Source of the DNA: Bacteroidota bacterium
GTDB lineage: Bacteria > Bacteroidota > Bacteroidia > UKL13-3
DNA length: 64,000 nt
Reading direction: 5' to 3'
Assembly (NCBI GenBank): GCA_947460345.1
Contig: CANHGM010000002.1
Location: 49,504-113,503, forward strand
In this document: positions 56,505 to 64,000 of the stretch, piece after piece
Layout: each line of letters starts with the position of its first letter
Position numbering within the stretch: the stretch's first letter is position 1
Made by a program: the position numbers and the translations under genes
Notes under the pieces: generated by a model
What the model was told of the DNA's origin: nothing
The model's input: the letters and a program-made list of their open reading frames with translations, nothing else
Database searches by the model: none

Positions 56505-57572
56505 ATGAGTCAGAAAGTAACATTTGATAATAGCAAAACACCCTTTATGGATGTTTTGAGTGAGAAAGTAAATAACTATTTCAAAGAAAATAAAATAGAC
56601 AAAACAGGCAACTGGAAACTGTATAGCAAATCGCTAATCATCATTCCTATTCATATCACTTTATATATACTTATGGTTTCGTTGCATATACACTTAGCAG
56701 TTAATGTATTGTTTGCCTTGATGCTAGCCCTAACTTCAGCATTAATTGGTTTTAATGTGATGCATGATGGTTCTCATGGCGGTTATTCAAAGAACAAAAC
56801 CTTGAATTTGTTCATGGCTTATACTGCTAATTTGATAGGTGCTGAAGCCCATTTTTGGAGAACAAAACACAATGTATTGCATCACACTTATACCAATATA
56901 GTGGGCATGGATGATGATATTGAAAAACATCCTTTATTTAGGTTTTGTGAAAATCAAGAACGAAAACCTATGCATAAATTTCAATATATATACTGGGTGT
57001 TTTTATATCCCTTTTCAACAATCAATTGGATATACTATGAGGATTTTAAAAAATATTTTTCTGGAACCATTATAGGCGACTACAGATTTCCTAAAATGAA
57101 ACTAAGTGAGCATATAGCATTTTGGATAACTAAGCTACTTACAGTATACTTATTTATCGTATTGCCTATACAATCATTGGGAGTTGCATATGGACTTATA
57201 TGTTTCTTTAGCATGAACTTTTTACTGAGCTATATCATTGATATTGTATTCCAATTAGCCCATGTAGTAGAAGGTACTCATTTTGCCAGCAAGTCTGATG
57301 GTAAAGTATATAAAGAATGGGCTATACACCAAGTAGAAACCACTGCTGATTTTGCTACAAAAAGCAAATTGGTTTCATGGTTAGTAGGGGGCTTAAATTT
57401 TCAAGTAGAACATCACTTGTTTCCTAAAATAAGCCATGTTCATTATCCAGCAATAAACAAATTTGTAAGAGAAACTTGTAGTCAGTTTGATGTTACATAT
57501 ATAGAGAACCCAACATTCTATTCGGCCTTTATATCACACATTATACATCTTAAGAAATTAGGTATCAATTAG
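56505..57572 (+). CDS. Membrane di-iron fatty acid (acyl-CoA/acyl-lipid) desaturase
   Basis: An integral membrane desaturase of 355 residues. Three His boxes are present: HDGSHGG (about residue 88), [10 protein letters not shown] (about 124) and QVEHHLFP (about 303), the last with the Gln of front-end (delta-5/6-type) desaturases. There are four to six membrane helices and no fused cytochrome b5, so an external electron donor is needed. It lies 18 bp after hpd and 11 bp before paaA, inside an aromatic-catabolism operon, where no fatty-acid role is obvious. Confidence 0.9.
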   Translation: MSQKVTFDNSKTPFMDVLSEKVNNYFKENKIDKTGNWKLYSKSLIIIPIHITLYILMVSLHIHLAVNVLFALMLALTSALIGFNVMHDGSHGGYSKNKTLNLFMAYTANLIGAEAHFWRTKHNVLHHTYTNIVGMDDDIEKHPLFRFCENQERKPMHKFQYIYWVFLYPFSTINWIYYEDFKKYFSGTIIGDYRFPKMKLSEHIAFWITKLLTVYLFIVLPIQSLGVAYGLICFFSMNFLLSYIIDIVFQLAHVVEGTHFASKSDGKVYKEWAIHQVETTADFATKSKLVSWLVGGLNFQVEHHLFPKISHVHYPAINKFVRETCSQFDVTYIENPTFYSAFISHIIHLKKLGIN

Positions 57573-57583
57573 TAAATATATAC

Positions 57584-58531
57584 ATGATGAACGAAGAACA
57601 AAAATTAAATCAATTTCAAGCAAGAATTGATGCAGATGAAAAAATCGAACCTCGTGATTGGATGCCCGATGGGTATCGGAAAACATTGATACGTCAAATG
57701 TCTCAGCATGCCCATTCTGAAGTAATCGGGATGCAGCCTGAGGGCAATTGGGTATTAAGAGCCCCATCGTTAAGAGCCAAAAAAATATTATTAGCAAAAA
57801 TTCAAGATGAAGGTGGTCATGGATTATATTTATATTCAGCTACAGAGACATTAGGAATTGATAGAACAGAGATGATTGAGCAATTGCAACAAGGTAATGC
57901 CAAATACTCAAGTGTGTTTAATTACCCTACGCTTAATTGGGCTGATATTGGTGCCATTGGATGGTTAGTAGATGGAGCTGCCATTGTAAACCAAACGATG
58001 TTAGCTAAATGTTCTTATGGACCCTATTCTCGTGCTATGCTTCGTATATGCAAAGAAGAAGGGTTTCATCAAAGACAAGGTTATGAAATTATGGGCAAAA
58101 TGATGACTGGAACTCAAGCACAACGCGAAATGGCCCAAGACGCTATGAACAGATGGTGGTGGCCAGCTTTGATGATGTTTGGTCCTCATGACTCAGAATC
58201 AGCTCATTCACAAGAGTCAATGAAATGGAAAATAAAAGTTGAAAGCAATGATAAACTTCGTCAAAGGTTTGTAAACAGAACTGTAGAGCAAGCTCATCAT
58301 ATAGGATTAACGGTGCCTGATCCTTTACTTTCATATAATAAAGAAACTTTAAATTGGAGTTTTGGCCCTATAAATTGGGATGAGTTTTGGAGCATAGTTA
58401 AAGGCAATGGGCCATGTAATGAACAACGCATGTCTCATCATATAAAATACCACAATGAAGGTGCATGGGTTAGAGAAGCTGCACTTGCTTTTGAAGAAAA
58501 TCTAACAAAAAAACAAACGGTTTCAATTTAA
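57584..58531 (+). CDS. paaA: 1,2-phenylacetyl-CoA epoxidase, catalytic subunit PaaA
   Basis: The di-iron subunit that epoxidises the ring of phenylacetyl-CoA (315 residues). The ferritin-like ligands are seen as Glu/His pairs in [15 protein letters not shown] and [13 protein letters not shown]. The family opening [24 protein letters not shown] (read in parts) and the HDSESAHS stretch agree. Two ATGs (57584, 57587) are possible. It is followed 12 bp later by paaB. Electron supply normally comes from PaaE, which is not encoded here. Confidence 0.96.
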   Translation: MMNEEQKLNQFQARIDADEKIEPRDWMPDGYRKTLIRQMSQHAHSEVIGMQPEGNWVLRAPSLRAKKILLAKIQDEGGHGLYLYSATETLGIDRTEMIEQLQQGNAKYSSVFNYPTLNWADIGAIGWLVDGAAIVNQTMLAKCSYGPYSRAMLRICKEEGFHQRQGYEIMGKMMTGTQAQREMAQDAMNRWWWPALMMFGPHDSESAHSQESMKWKIKVESNDKLRQRFVNRTVEQAHHIGLTVPDPLLSYNKETLNWSFGPINWDEFWSIVKGNGPCNEQRMSHHIKYHNEGAWVREAALAFEENLTKKQTVSI

Positions 58532-58543
58532 TTTTTATAAAAA

Positions 58544-58834
58544 ATGGAAAAAGATAACCAATTTCCTCAATGGGAAGTATTCATTCAAATCAAAAATGGA
58601 ACTCCTCACGAACATGCAGGTAGTGTTCATGCTTCTGATAAAAAAATGGCATTGCAAAATGCCAGAGATATATATACCAGAAGAAATGAAGGTAGAAGCT
58701 TATGGGTAGTAAAAACAGATGATATAGCTGCTACTTCTGCTGAAGAAGAAGCAGAGTTTTTTGACCCAGCTGAAGATAAAATATATAGAACGCCAAATTT
58801 TTATAAAATGCCTAAAGGCTCAACTAATATATAA
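58544..58834 (+). CDS. paaB: 1,2-phenylacetyl-CoA epoxidase subunit PaaB
   Basis: A small structural subunit of the epoxidase (96 residues), needed to bridge PaaAC units. Motifs WEVFIQIKNGTPHEHAGSVHA, ALQNARDIYTRRNEG and SLWVVKTDDI are diagnostic. Length and position between paaA and paaC are canonical. Confidence 0.96.
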   Translation: MEKDNQFPQWEVFIQIKNGTPHEHAGSVHASDKKMALQNARDIYTRRNEGRSLWVVKTDDIAATSAEEEAEFFDPAEDKIYRTPNFYKMPKGSTNI

Positions 58835-58836
58835 TT

Positions 58837-59595
58837 ATGAATACTAAAGATGCTTTAATAAAATATTGTACACGTTTAGCTGATAATAATTTAATTTTAG
58901 GCCAGAGACTAGCTGAATGGTGTAGCCGCGGTCCTATTTTAGAAGAAGATTTAGCTATGACAAATATTTCACTTGATTTGTTTGGAGAAGCTGAAAGTAT
59001 ATATGAATATATTTCAACACTTACTGACAATCATTTATCAGCTGATGATATTGCTTTTTTAAGAAGTGAAAGAGAATACTCAAACACTCTTTTAGTAGAA
59101 TTACCCAATGGCGATTTTGCCTATACAATGGCTAAACAATTTTTGTATGCCTCATTTGCAAAATTATTATATACATCTTTGTTGAATTCTAATGATGAAA
59201 CTTTAAAAGGCCTTTCAGAGAAAGCTTTAAAAGAAGTGAAGTATCATATACGTCACAGCAGCGAATGGTTAATTAGATTTGGTAATGGAACTTCTGAAAG
59301 TAAGACTAGGGTTCAGAATGCTTTAAATGATATATGGAAATATACAGATGATATGTTTGAAATGGACGAAGTAGACAATGAATTAATATCTACTGGCATC
59401 GCTTTCGATTTAAAAGATATATATACCCAATGGAATTTTTCGGTTTCAGAAATATTAAAAGAAGCCAAGCTTACAAAACCCTCTAATGGTTTGTCAATAA
59501 AAGGTGGTTATAAAGGAATTCATACTGAACATTTAGGCCATATATTAACTGAGATGCAATATTTGCAAAGAGCCCACCCTGGTGCAAAATGGTAG
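58837..59595 (+). CDS. paaC: 1,2-phenylacetyl-CoA epoxidase subunit PaaC
   Basis: The non-catalytic ferritin-fold partner of PaaA (252 residues). ILGQRLAEWCSRGPILEEDLA, LRSEREYSNTLLVELPNGDFA and VKYHIRHSSEWLIRFGNGT are the family blocks. It starts 2 bp after paaB and overlaps paaD by 7 bp. Confidence 0.95.
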   Translation: MNTKDALIKYCTRLADNNLILGQRLAEWCSRGPILEEDLAMTNISLDLFGEAESIYEYISTLTDNHLSADDIAFLRSEREYSNTLLVELPNGDFAYTMAKQFLYASFAKLLYTSLLNSNDETLKGLSEKALKEVKYHIRHSSEWLIRFGNGTSESKTRVQNALNDIWKYTDDMFEMDEVDNELISTGIAFDLKDIYTQWNFSVSEILKEAKLTKPSNGLSIKGGYKGIHTEHLGHILTEMQYLQRAHPGAKW

Positions 59596-60092
59596 GCAAT
59601 GGAAATTATATAAGCGAACATAAAATTTGGGATTTGTTAAGTCAAATTCCTGACCCTGATATTCCCGTTATTAATATCACTGAATTAGGAATTGTGAGAC
59701 AGGTAATTGTTGATGATTTTGGGAAAATTACTGTTGTAATTACTCCAAGTTATTCAGGATGCCCTGCAATGTCTGTTTTTAAAGAAGAAATCAAAAATAA
59801 ACTTCTAGAGAATGGCGCCACATCTGTAGACTTAAAAATTGAATTAAGTCCTCCATGGACAACTGATTGGCTTTCTGATGTTACTAAAAACAAGTTAAAA
59901 AAATATGGGATAGCTCCTCCAGAAGAGCATAGTTCTGATTTTATTGGATTATTCTCTAACAAGAAAGTGACTTGCCCACATTGTAATCAGAATGAAACTA
60001 AACTTACGTCACAGTTTGGTTCAACTCCTTGCAAATCTTTATGGTTTTGTAATCTTTGCCATCAGCCATTTGAATATTTTAAATGTCATTAA
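59589..60092 (+). CDS. paaD: Phenylacetate epoxidase maturation protein PaaD
   Basis: An iron-sulfur/metal-centre maturation factor of the MIP18 (DUF59) family with a C-terminal zinc ribbon (167 residues). The N-terminal part has IPDPDIPVINITELGIVR and PSYSGCPAM, and ELSPPWTTDWLS is typical of PaaD. The ribbon is CPHC (about residue 131) paired with CNLC near the end. It starts within paaC, showing translational coupling. Confidence 0.95.
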   Translation: MVGNGNYISEHKIWDLLSQIPDPDIPVINITELGIVRQVIVDDFGKITVVITPSYSGCPAMSVFKEEIKNKLLENGATSVDLKIELSPPWTTDWLSDVTKNKLKKYGIAPPEEHSSDFIGLFSNKKVTCPHCNQNETKLTSQFGSTPCKSLWFCNLCHQPFEYFKCH

Positions 60093-60103
60093 TAAATATA
60101 TAA

Positions 60104-60496
60104 ATGAAATCTGATATTCAAAATAAAGATGATATTATTAAAATAGTAAACTTGTTTTATGAACGTGTGCAAAAAGATGAAATCTTAGGACATATATTTA
60201 ATGAAATTGCTAAAGTAAATTGGGATACCCACTTACCTAAAATGTATGGTTTTTGGGATAATTTATTGTTTCAAACCGGAGACTATAAAGGCCGTCCGTT
60301 TCCACCTCATGTAAATTTAAACCAAATTTTTCCTCTAACATGTATACAATTTAACCAATGGCTTGTTTTATGGCATATAACTATCAATGAGCTTTTTGCT
60401 GGAACCAAAACAGAAGAACTTAAACAAAAATCACAACAAATAAAGGAGCTTTGGAATATTCGTATGGATATGTTTAACGCCCCTCTTAATACTTAA
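60104..60496 (+). CDS. Group III truncated haemoglobin
   Basis: A 130-residue globin of the truncated group III (P) family. It has the short N-terminal helix (IKIVNLFYERVQKDEILGHIF), the KMYGFWDNLLF segment and the proximal haem His in the helix VLWHITINELF. It could bind O2 or NO. It lies 11 bp after paaD and 4 bp before the dioxygenase-rhodanese gene, so it belongs to the paa transcript. Its function there is inferred (O2 supply or NO protection), not known. Confidence 0.9.
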   Translation: MKSDIQNKDDIIKIVNLFYERVQKDEILGHIFNEIAKVNWDTHLPKMYGFWDNLLFQTGDYKGRPFPPHVNLNQIFPLTCIQFNQWLVLWHITINELFAGTKTEELKQKSQQIKELWNIRMDMFNAPLNT

Positions 60497-60500
60497 TATT

Positions 60501-61883
60501 ATGCATATACAACAACTTTACACCAATTGTTTAGCACAAGCTGCTTATTATATAGAAAGCAATGGTGAAGCAGCCATTATAGACCCTTTAAGAGATATTG
60601 ATATATATATTGAACTTCTTAAAAAAAGAGGAGTTAAATTAAAATATATATTAGAAACACATTTTCATGCTGATTTTGTATCAGGACATATAGATTTAAG
60701 TCAAATGACAGGTGCATCTATTGTATTTGGACCTGGTGCAGCCCCTAATTATAAAGCATATATAGCACAAGATAATGAAATACTAAAAGTTGGAGATTGC
60801 CAAATTCAAGTGTTACATACCCCAGGGCATACATTAGAGTCTGTTTGTTTTTTATTAATAGATGATGAAAATAAACCTCACTCTTTATTTAGTGGTGACA
60901 CATTGTTTATTGGTGATGTGGGTAGACCAGATTTATTAAGCGGAAACTTATCTGCTGATGTTCTAGGTTCGATGTTATATATGTCGTTACATGATAAAAT
61001 AATGCCTTTAAATGATGATATAGTTTTATATCCTGGTCATGGTGCAGGTTCAGCTTGTGGAAGAAGTATGAGCTCAGACACTGTTTCAACTATAGGTGCA
61101 CAAAAAAAACACAACTATGCCTTGCAACCACAGAGTAGAGAAGATTTTATAGAAGCTGTAACTAAAGATCAACCATTACCTCCTTCTTATTTTTTTAAAG
61201 ATGCTGTCATTAATAAAACAGGTTATAAACCCTTAAGCGAAGTTTTACATAGAGAATTGATTAAAATTTCTAGTGAAGATTTATTGAAATACACAAAAGA
61301 TTCTGTGACCATATTAGATGTTAGAAAAGCAGATGAATTTGCCGAATTGCATATAAAAAATGCTATAAATATTGGCTTAAGTGGAAGTTATGCCGTCTGG
61401 GCTGGCACTTTAATTCCTATTGATAATAAACTAGTGATTATTTGCAACAAAAATGATGAAAAAGATGCCATTGTTAGGTTAGGAAGAGTGGGATATGAAA
61501 ATATATTAGGGTATTGGAATGAACCCATTACTGAATTAAAAGATACAACAATACAATTGTCTTCAATTGAAAGTATAGAAGCCAATGTGATACCGTTATA
61601 TATACAAAATAAAAAAGCTTTAGTAATTGACATTCGAACCCCATCTGAGTTTGAGAAAAATAAGTTTCAAGGGGCTATTAATATTCCATTAAACCAGTTC
61701 CCTAATTTTATAAATACTTTAAATAAAAGTGATGTAATTTTACTTTATTGTGCAGGAGGATATCGCTCTATGATAGCTGCATCATTACTTCAAAAAGAAG
61801 GCTTTACAAATATTGTTAATGTAAATGGTGGTATGAGCAAAATAGAACTCCTACTTCGTGAATTGGTTGAATATGTGTTTTAA
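60501..61883 (+). CDS. ETHE1-like persulfide dioxygenase fused to two rhodanese domains
   Basis: A 460-residue sulfur-metabolism enzyme. The N-terminal MBL domain (1-240) has the iron ligands expected for persulfide dioxygenases: His54 (in THFHADF), His110 (HTPGH) and Asp133 (SGDT), spaced 56 and 23 residues; ETHE1 has 56 and 19. The residue after HxHxD is Phe, not His, so a dinuclear zinc site is unlikely. Two rhodanese domains follow (about 255-340 and 365-455). The second has an active CAGGYRS loop (Cys417); the first has Cys315 in a CNKND loop. It should oxidise glutathione- or CoA-type persulfides with O2. It is the last gene of the paa operon. Confidence 0.88.
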   Translation: MHIQQLYTNCLAQAAYYIESNGEAAIIDPLRDIDIYIELLKKRGVKLKYILETHFHADFVSGHIDLSQMTGASIVFGPGAAPNYKAYIAQDNEILKVGDCQIQVLHTPGHTLESVCFLLIDDENKPHSLFSGDTLFIGDVGRPDLLSGNLSADVLGSMLYMSLHDKIMPLNDDIVLYPGHGAGSACGRSMSSDTVSTIGAQKKHNYALQPQSREDFIEAVTKDQPLPPSYFFKDAVINKTGYKPLSEVLHRELIKISSEDLLKYTKDSVTILDVRKADEFAELHIKNAINIGLSGSYAVWAGTLIPIDNKLVIICNKNDEKDAIVRLGRVGYENILGYWNEPITELKDTTIQLSSIESIEANVIPLYIQNKKALVIDIRTPSEFEKNKFQGAINIPLNQFPNFINTLNKSDVILLYCAGGYRSMIAASLLQKEGFTNIVNVNGGMSKIELLLRELVEYVF

Positions 61884-61966
61884 TACATTTATTTTCAAGA
61901 AATAATCCACATGAATACCACACAAAAGTGTTGGTATAATTATTAATTGTTTTTGAATTATTTTGT

Positions 61967-61974
61967 TAAATTTG
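61967..61974 (+). promoter_or_regulatory. Putative promoter of rmuC
   Basis: The -7 box TAAATTTG lies 7 nt before the ATG at 61982; a TTG at 61947-61949 is placed suitably for the -33 element. Confidence 0.55.
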
Positions 61975-61981
61975 TGGTCAT

Positions 61982-63553
61982 ATGCTTATAGCCTTAATTA
62001 TCCTTTGTATCATTCTGATTTTGATTTTGTTGGTATTGGTCTTTCAACTTAAAAATAGCCATCAAAGCCCACAACAAAACGAACAACTTTTGGTCATAGA
62101 CCAAAACATCAAACAGCTTCAAACCAATTTGAAGGAAGAGTTTAGGCTGAATAGAGAGGAGTCATCAAGTTTGATGAAAGATAACCGTGTAGAATTAAAT
62201 CAATCTTTAAAAGAATTTAAATTAGAAATTGCTGAATTACTTAAAAGTATAACTGATCAAAACAGAATAGCTTTAGAAAATATAAACAAAACTTTAGAAT
62301 CTAAAGTAGATGCTTTAATTGAAAAAACTGAAAAACACACCAAGGAAAATAGAGAAGAACTAACAAAAAATATAAAAGAATTTAGCGAAAGCAATACCCA
62401 ACAACTAGACAAAACTACTGTTACTGTTGACATGAGGCTTAAAGAACTAAATGAACAAGCCAAAAAAGAAAATGCTGAAATAAGAGAGGCTTTATTGAAA
62501 TTATTTAAAGGGTTTCAAGAACAATCAGAAATCAGTTTCAAAAACTTTAACGAATTACAAAGAGAGAAATTTGCTCAATTAGATAATAGACAAACAGAGC
62601 TTATACAAAATACAGAAAAGAAACTTGAACAAATGAGGGTGATAGTTGATGAAAAACTTCAAAAAACACTGAATGAAAGAATTAGCCAGTCTTTTGAAAT
62701 AGTTGGAAAACAACTAGAAAATGTACAAAAAGGATTAGTGGAAATGCAAACACTGGCCTCAGATGTAGGCGGATTAAAGAAGGTATTAAGTAATGTAAAA
62801 CTGAGAGGAGGTATAGGTGAAGTTCAACTTGCAATGCTTTTAGAACAAATTTTAGCTCCTGGGCAATATGAAGCCAATGTTAGAACTAAGAAAAACTCAT
62901 TAGATGTGGTAGAGTTTGCCATTAAGCTTCCAAGTAAAGACGAAGACGATGCTATTGTATATTTACCTATTGATGCTAAATTTCCCAAAGATGCATATGA
63001 ACAATTGGTAGAAGCATATGAAATTGGAGACCCTGATAAAATTGAAGCATCTTCTAAAAATATGGAAAATGTGATTAAAAAAATGGCTAAAGACATTAGC
63101 GAAAAATATATAGACCCTCCTCATACCACAGACTTTGCCATTATGTTTTTACCATTTGAAGGTATATATGCTGAAGTAATCAGAAGAAGTATTCTTATGG
63201 AACAATTGCAAAGAGATTTCAAAGTTATAGTTACTGGTCCTACAACCTTAGCTGCCATTCTCAATAGTTTTCAGATGGGTTTCAGGGTTCTTACACTCCA
63301 AAAAAGAAGCAGCGAAGTTTGGAAAGTATTAGGAGCGGTTAAAAACGAATTCAATAAATTTGGAGGAATGCTTGAAAAAGCTCAAAAAAATATCCAATCT
63401 GCAGACAAGGCCATAGAAGATTTACTAGGAACAAGAACCAGAGCAATTACTCGCACTTTAAAAAGTATTGATGCAGTTTCTGATAATGAATCTCAGCTCA
63501 TGCTGCCTGACTTAGGCTCAATTGTTGACCCAGAAGATGAAACAATAGAATAA
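61982..63553 (+). CDS. rmuC: DNA recombination protein RmuC
   Basis: A membrane-anchored nuclease-like protein that limits inversion between short repeats (523 residues). One N-terminal helix (about 2-22) is followed by a long charged coiled coil (about 35-250) and the RmuC domain (about 260-480) with KLRGGIGEVQLAMLLEQIL, YLPIDAKFPKDAYEQLV and FLPFEGIYAEVIRR; the Asp of PIDAKFP fits the PD-(D/E)xK-like active site. All parts are intact. Confidence 0.95.
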   Translation: MLIALIILCIILILILLVLVFQLKNSHQSPQQNEQLLVIDQNIKQLQTNLKEEFRLNREESSSLMKDNRVELNQSLKEFKLEIAELLKSITDQNRIALENINKTLESKVDALIEKTEKHTKENREELTKNIKEFSESNTQQLDKTTVTVDMRLKELNEQAKKENAEIREALLKLFKGFQEQSEISFKNFNELQREKFAQLDNRQTELIQNTEKKLEQMRVIVDEKLQKTLNERISQSFEIVGKQLENVQKGLVEMQTLASDVGGLKKVLSNVKLRGGIGEVQLAMLLEQILAPGQYEANVRTKKNSLDVVEFAIKLPSKDEDDAIVYLPIDAKFPKDAYEQLVEAYEIGDPDKIEASSKNMENVIKKMAKDISEKYIDPPHTTDFAIMFLPFEGIYAEVIRRSILMEQLQRDFKVIVTGPTTLAAILNSFQMGFRVLTLQKRSSEVWKVLGAVKNEFNKFGGMLEKAQKNIQSADKAIEDLLGTRTRAITRTLKSIDAVSDNESQLMLPDLGSIVDPEDETIE

Positions 63554-63691
63554 TTTTTTTACATATACACTTTGAATGCTTGAATTATTTTCATAAATAA
63601 GATCAAATAGTGTATCTAAAATATTAAAACTCATGTTCATTTTAAAGTTGTAAATTAGAATTATTTTAAATAAAAATTCAAGATCAATTAT

Positions 63692-63719
63692 TTATTTTTC
63701 ACTTTTTATTTTTCACTTT
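63692..63719. repeat. Tandem 14-bp duplication upstream of gcvH
   Basis: TTATTTTTCACTTT occurs twice without a gap, 41 bp before the gcvH ATG. Confidence 0.8.
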
Positions 63720-63725
63720 TCCAAG

Positions 63726-63733
63726 TATTATTG
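63726..63733 (+). promoter_or_regulatory. Putative weak -7 element for gcvH
   Basis: TATTATTG differs from TAnnTTTG at one base and lies 26 nt before the ATG. Confidence 0.35.
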
Positions 63734-63759
63734 CACCACTTAAAATAAAATACACAACA

Positions 63760-64000
63760 ATGAATTTTCCTGAACAATTAAGCTACACAAAAGATCACGA
63801 ATGGGTTAAAATAGAAGGCGATATTGCTACTATTGGTATTACTGATTTTGCTCAACGTGAGTTGGGTGATATTGTATTTGTTGAAATAGAAACTTTTGGT
63901 AAAACCATCAACCAACATGATGTGTTCGGAACAGTAGAAGCTGTAAAAACAGTTTCTGATTTGTTTATGCCTATTAGCGGACAAGTAATAGAGATAAACA
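63760..64000 (+). CDS. gcvH: Glycine cleavage system H protein (partial, 3' end outside window)
   Basis: The lipoyl carrier of the glycine cleavage system; 80 codons are visible. [15 protein letters not shown] opens the family; [16 protein letters not shown] and [16 protein letters not shown] follow, with Lys63 as the lipoylation site. The remaining approximately 45 residues lie beyond the window. Together with fhs at 39.9 kb it belongs to one-carbon metabolism. Confidence 0.95.
   Translation, partial: MNFPEQLSYTKDHEWVKIEGDIATIGITDFAQRELGDIVFVEIETFGKTINQHDVFGTVEAVKTVSDLFMPISGQVIEIN

Overview
The window is AT-rich chromosomal DNA from a member of the Bacteroidota. Four things support this. 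Six genes encode proteins with type IX secretion (T9SS) or gliding-type C-terminal sorting domains. The recurring promoter element is the Bacteroidota -7 box TAnnTTTG, and Shine-Dalgarno sequences are almost absent. Several family variants are typical of the phylum (DUF1573 proteins, OmpA with thrombospondin type 3 repeats, atpDC apart from the other ATP synthase genes, short AtpC). I cannot place it below phylum with confidence. No phage, insertion sequence, CRISPR array, tRNA or rRNA was seen.

Layout. 1-7.9 kb: partial ung, a PKD/CHU_C secreted protein, a Kazal-like secreted protein, lpxK plus a glucosaminidase, rocD-aroA, and murQ. 8-12.2 kb: two T9SS cargo proteins (LamG; BNR propeller). 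12.2-20 kb: GT-C glycosyltransferase, recF, nhaD, a TSP3/OmpA protein, rsfS and birA. 20-23.1 kb: hbd, miaE and three tandem DUF1573 genes. 23.3-29.8 kb: MDR dehydrogenase, T9SS protein, beta-CASP nuclease, LbetaH acyltransferase with a lone N-terminal transketolase half, lipoprotein, DEAD-box helicase. 30-37.2 kb: one 2,410-residue CotH and lamin-tail-repeat protein. 37.3-42 kb: parvulin isomerase, free-Met-sulfoxide reductase, fhs, thioesterase. 42-45.8 kb: a (TA)n tract, a decayed secreted-protein gene, an ABC exporter operon with a LolA-like gene, a flavin reductase and a small secreted protein. 45.8-53.9 kb: SPFH protein, TlpA-like protein, REP-like repeat, coiled-coil protein, atpDC, TPR protein, radA. 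54.1-61.9 kb: a nine-gene aromatic catabolism operon (hmgA, hpd, desaturase, paaABCD, group III truncated haemoglobin, ETHE1-like dioxygenase with two rhodaneses). 61.9-64 kb: rmuC and partial gcvH.

How genes work together. The clearest functional unit is 54.1-61.9 kb. Tyrosine is degraded through homogentisate (Hpd, HmgA), and phenylacetyl-CoA is epoxidised by PaaABC matured by PaaD. Genes for another di-iron oxygenase (desaturase), a haem globin and a probable mononuclear-iron persulfide dioxygenase are embedded in the same transcript. Nearly every product uses O2 at iron, and the dedicated reductase gene paaE is absent. This is my best candidate for an under-described system. The gene structure is also notable: -7 boxes lie only 4-16 nt from many start codons, implying leaderless or nearly leaderless mRNAs, and half of the convergent gene pairs end in overlapping or abutting stop codons.
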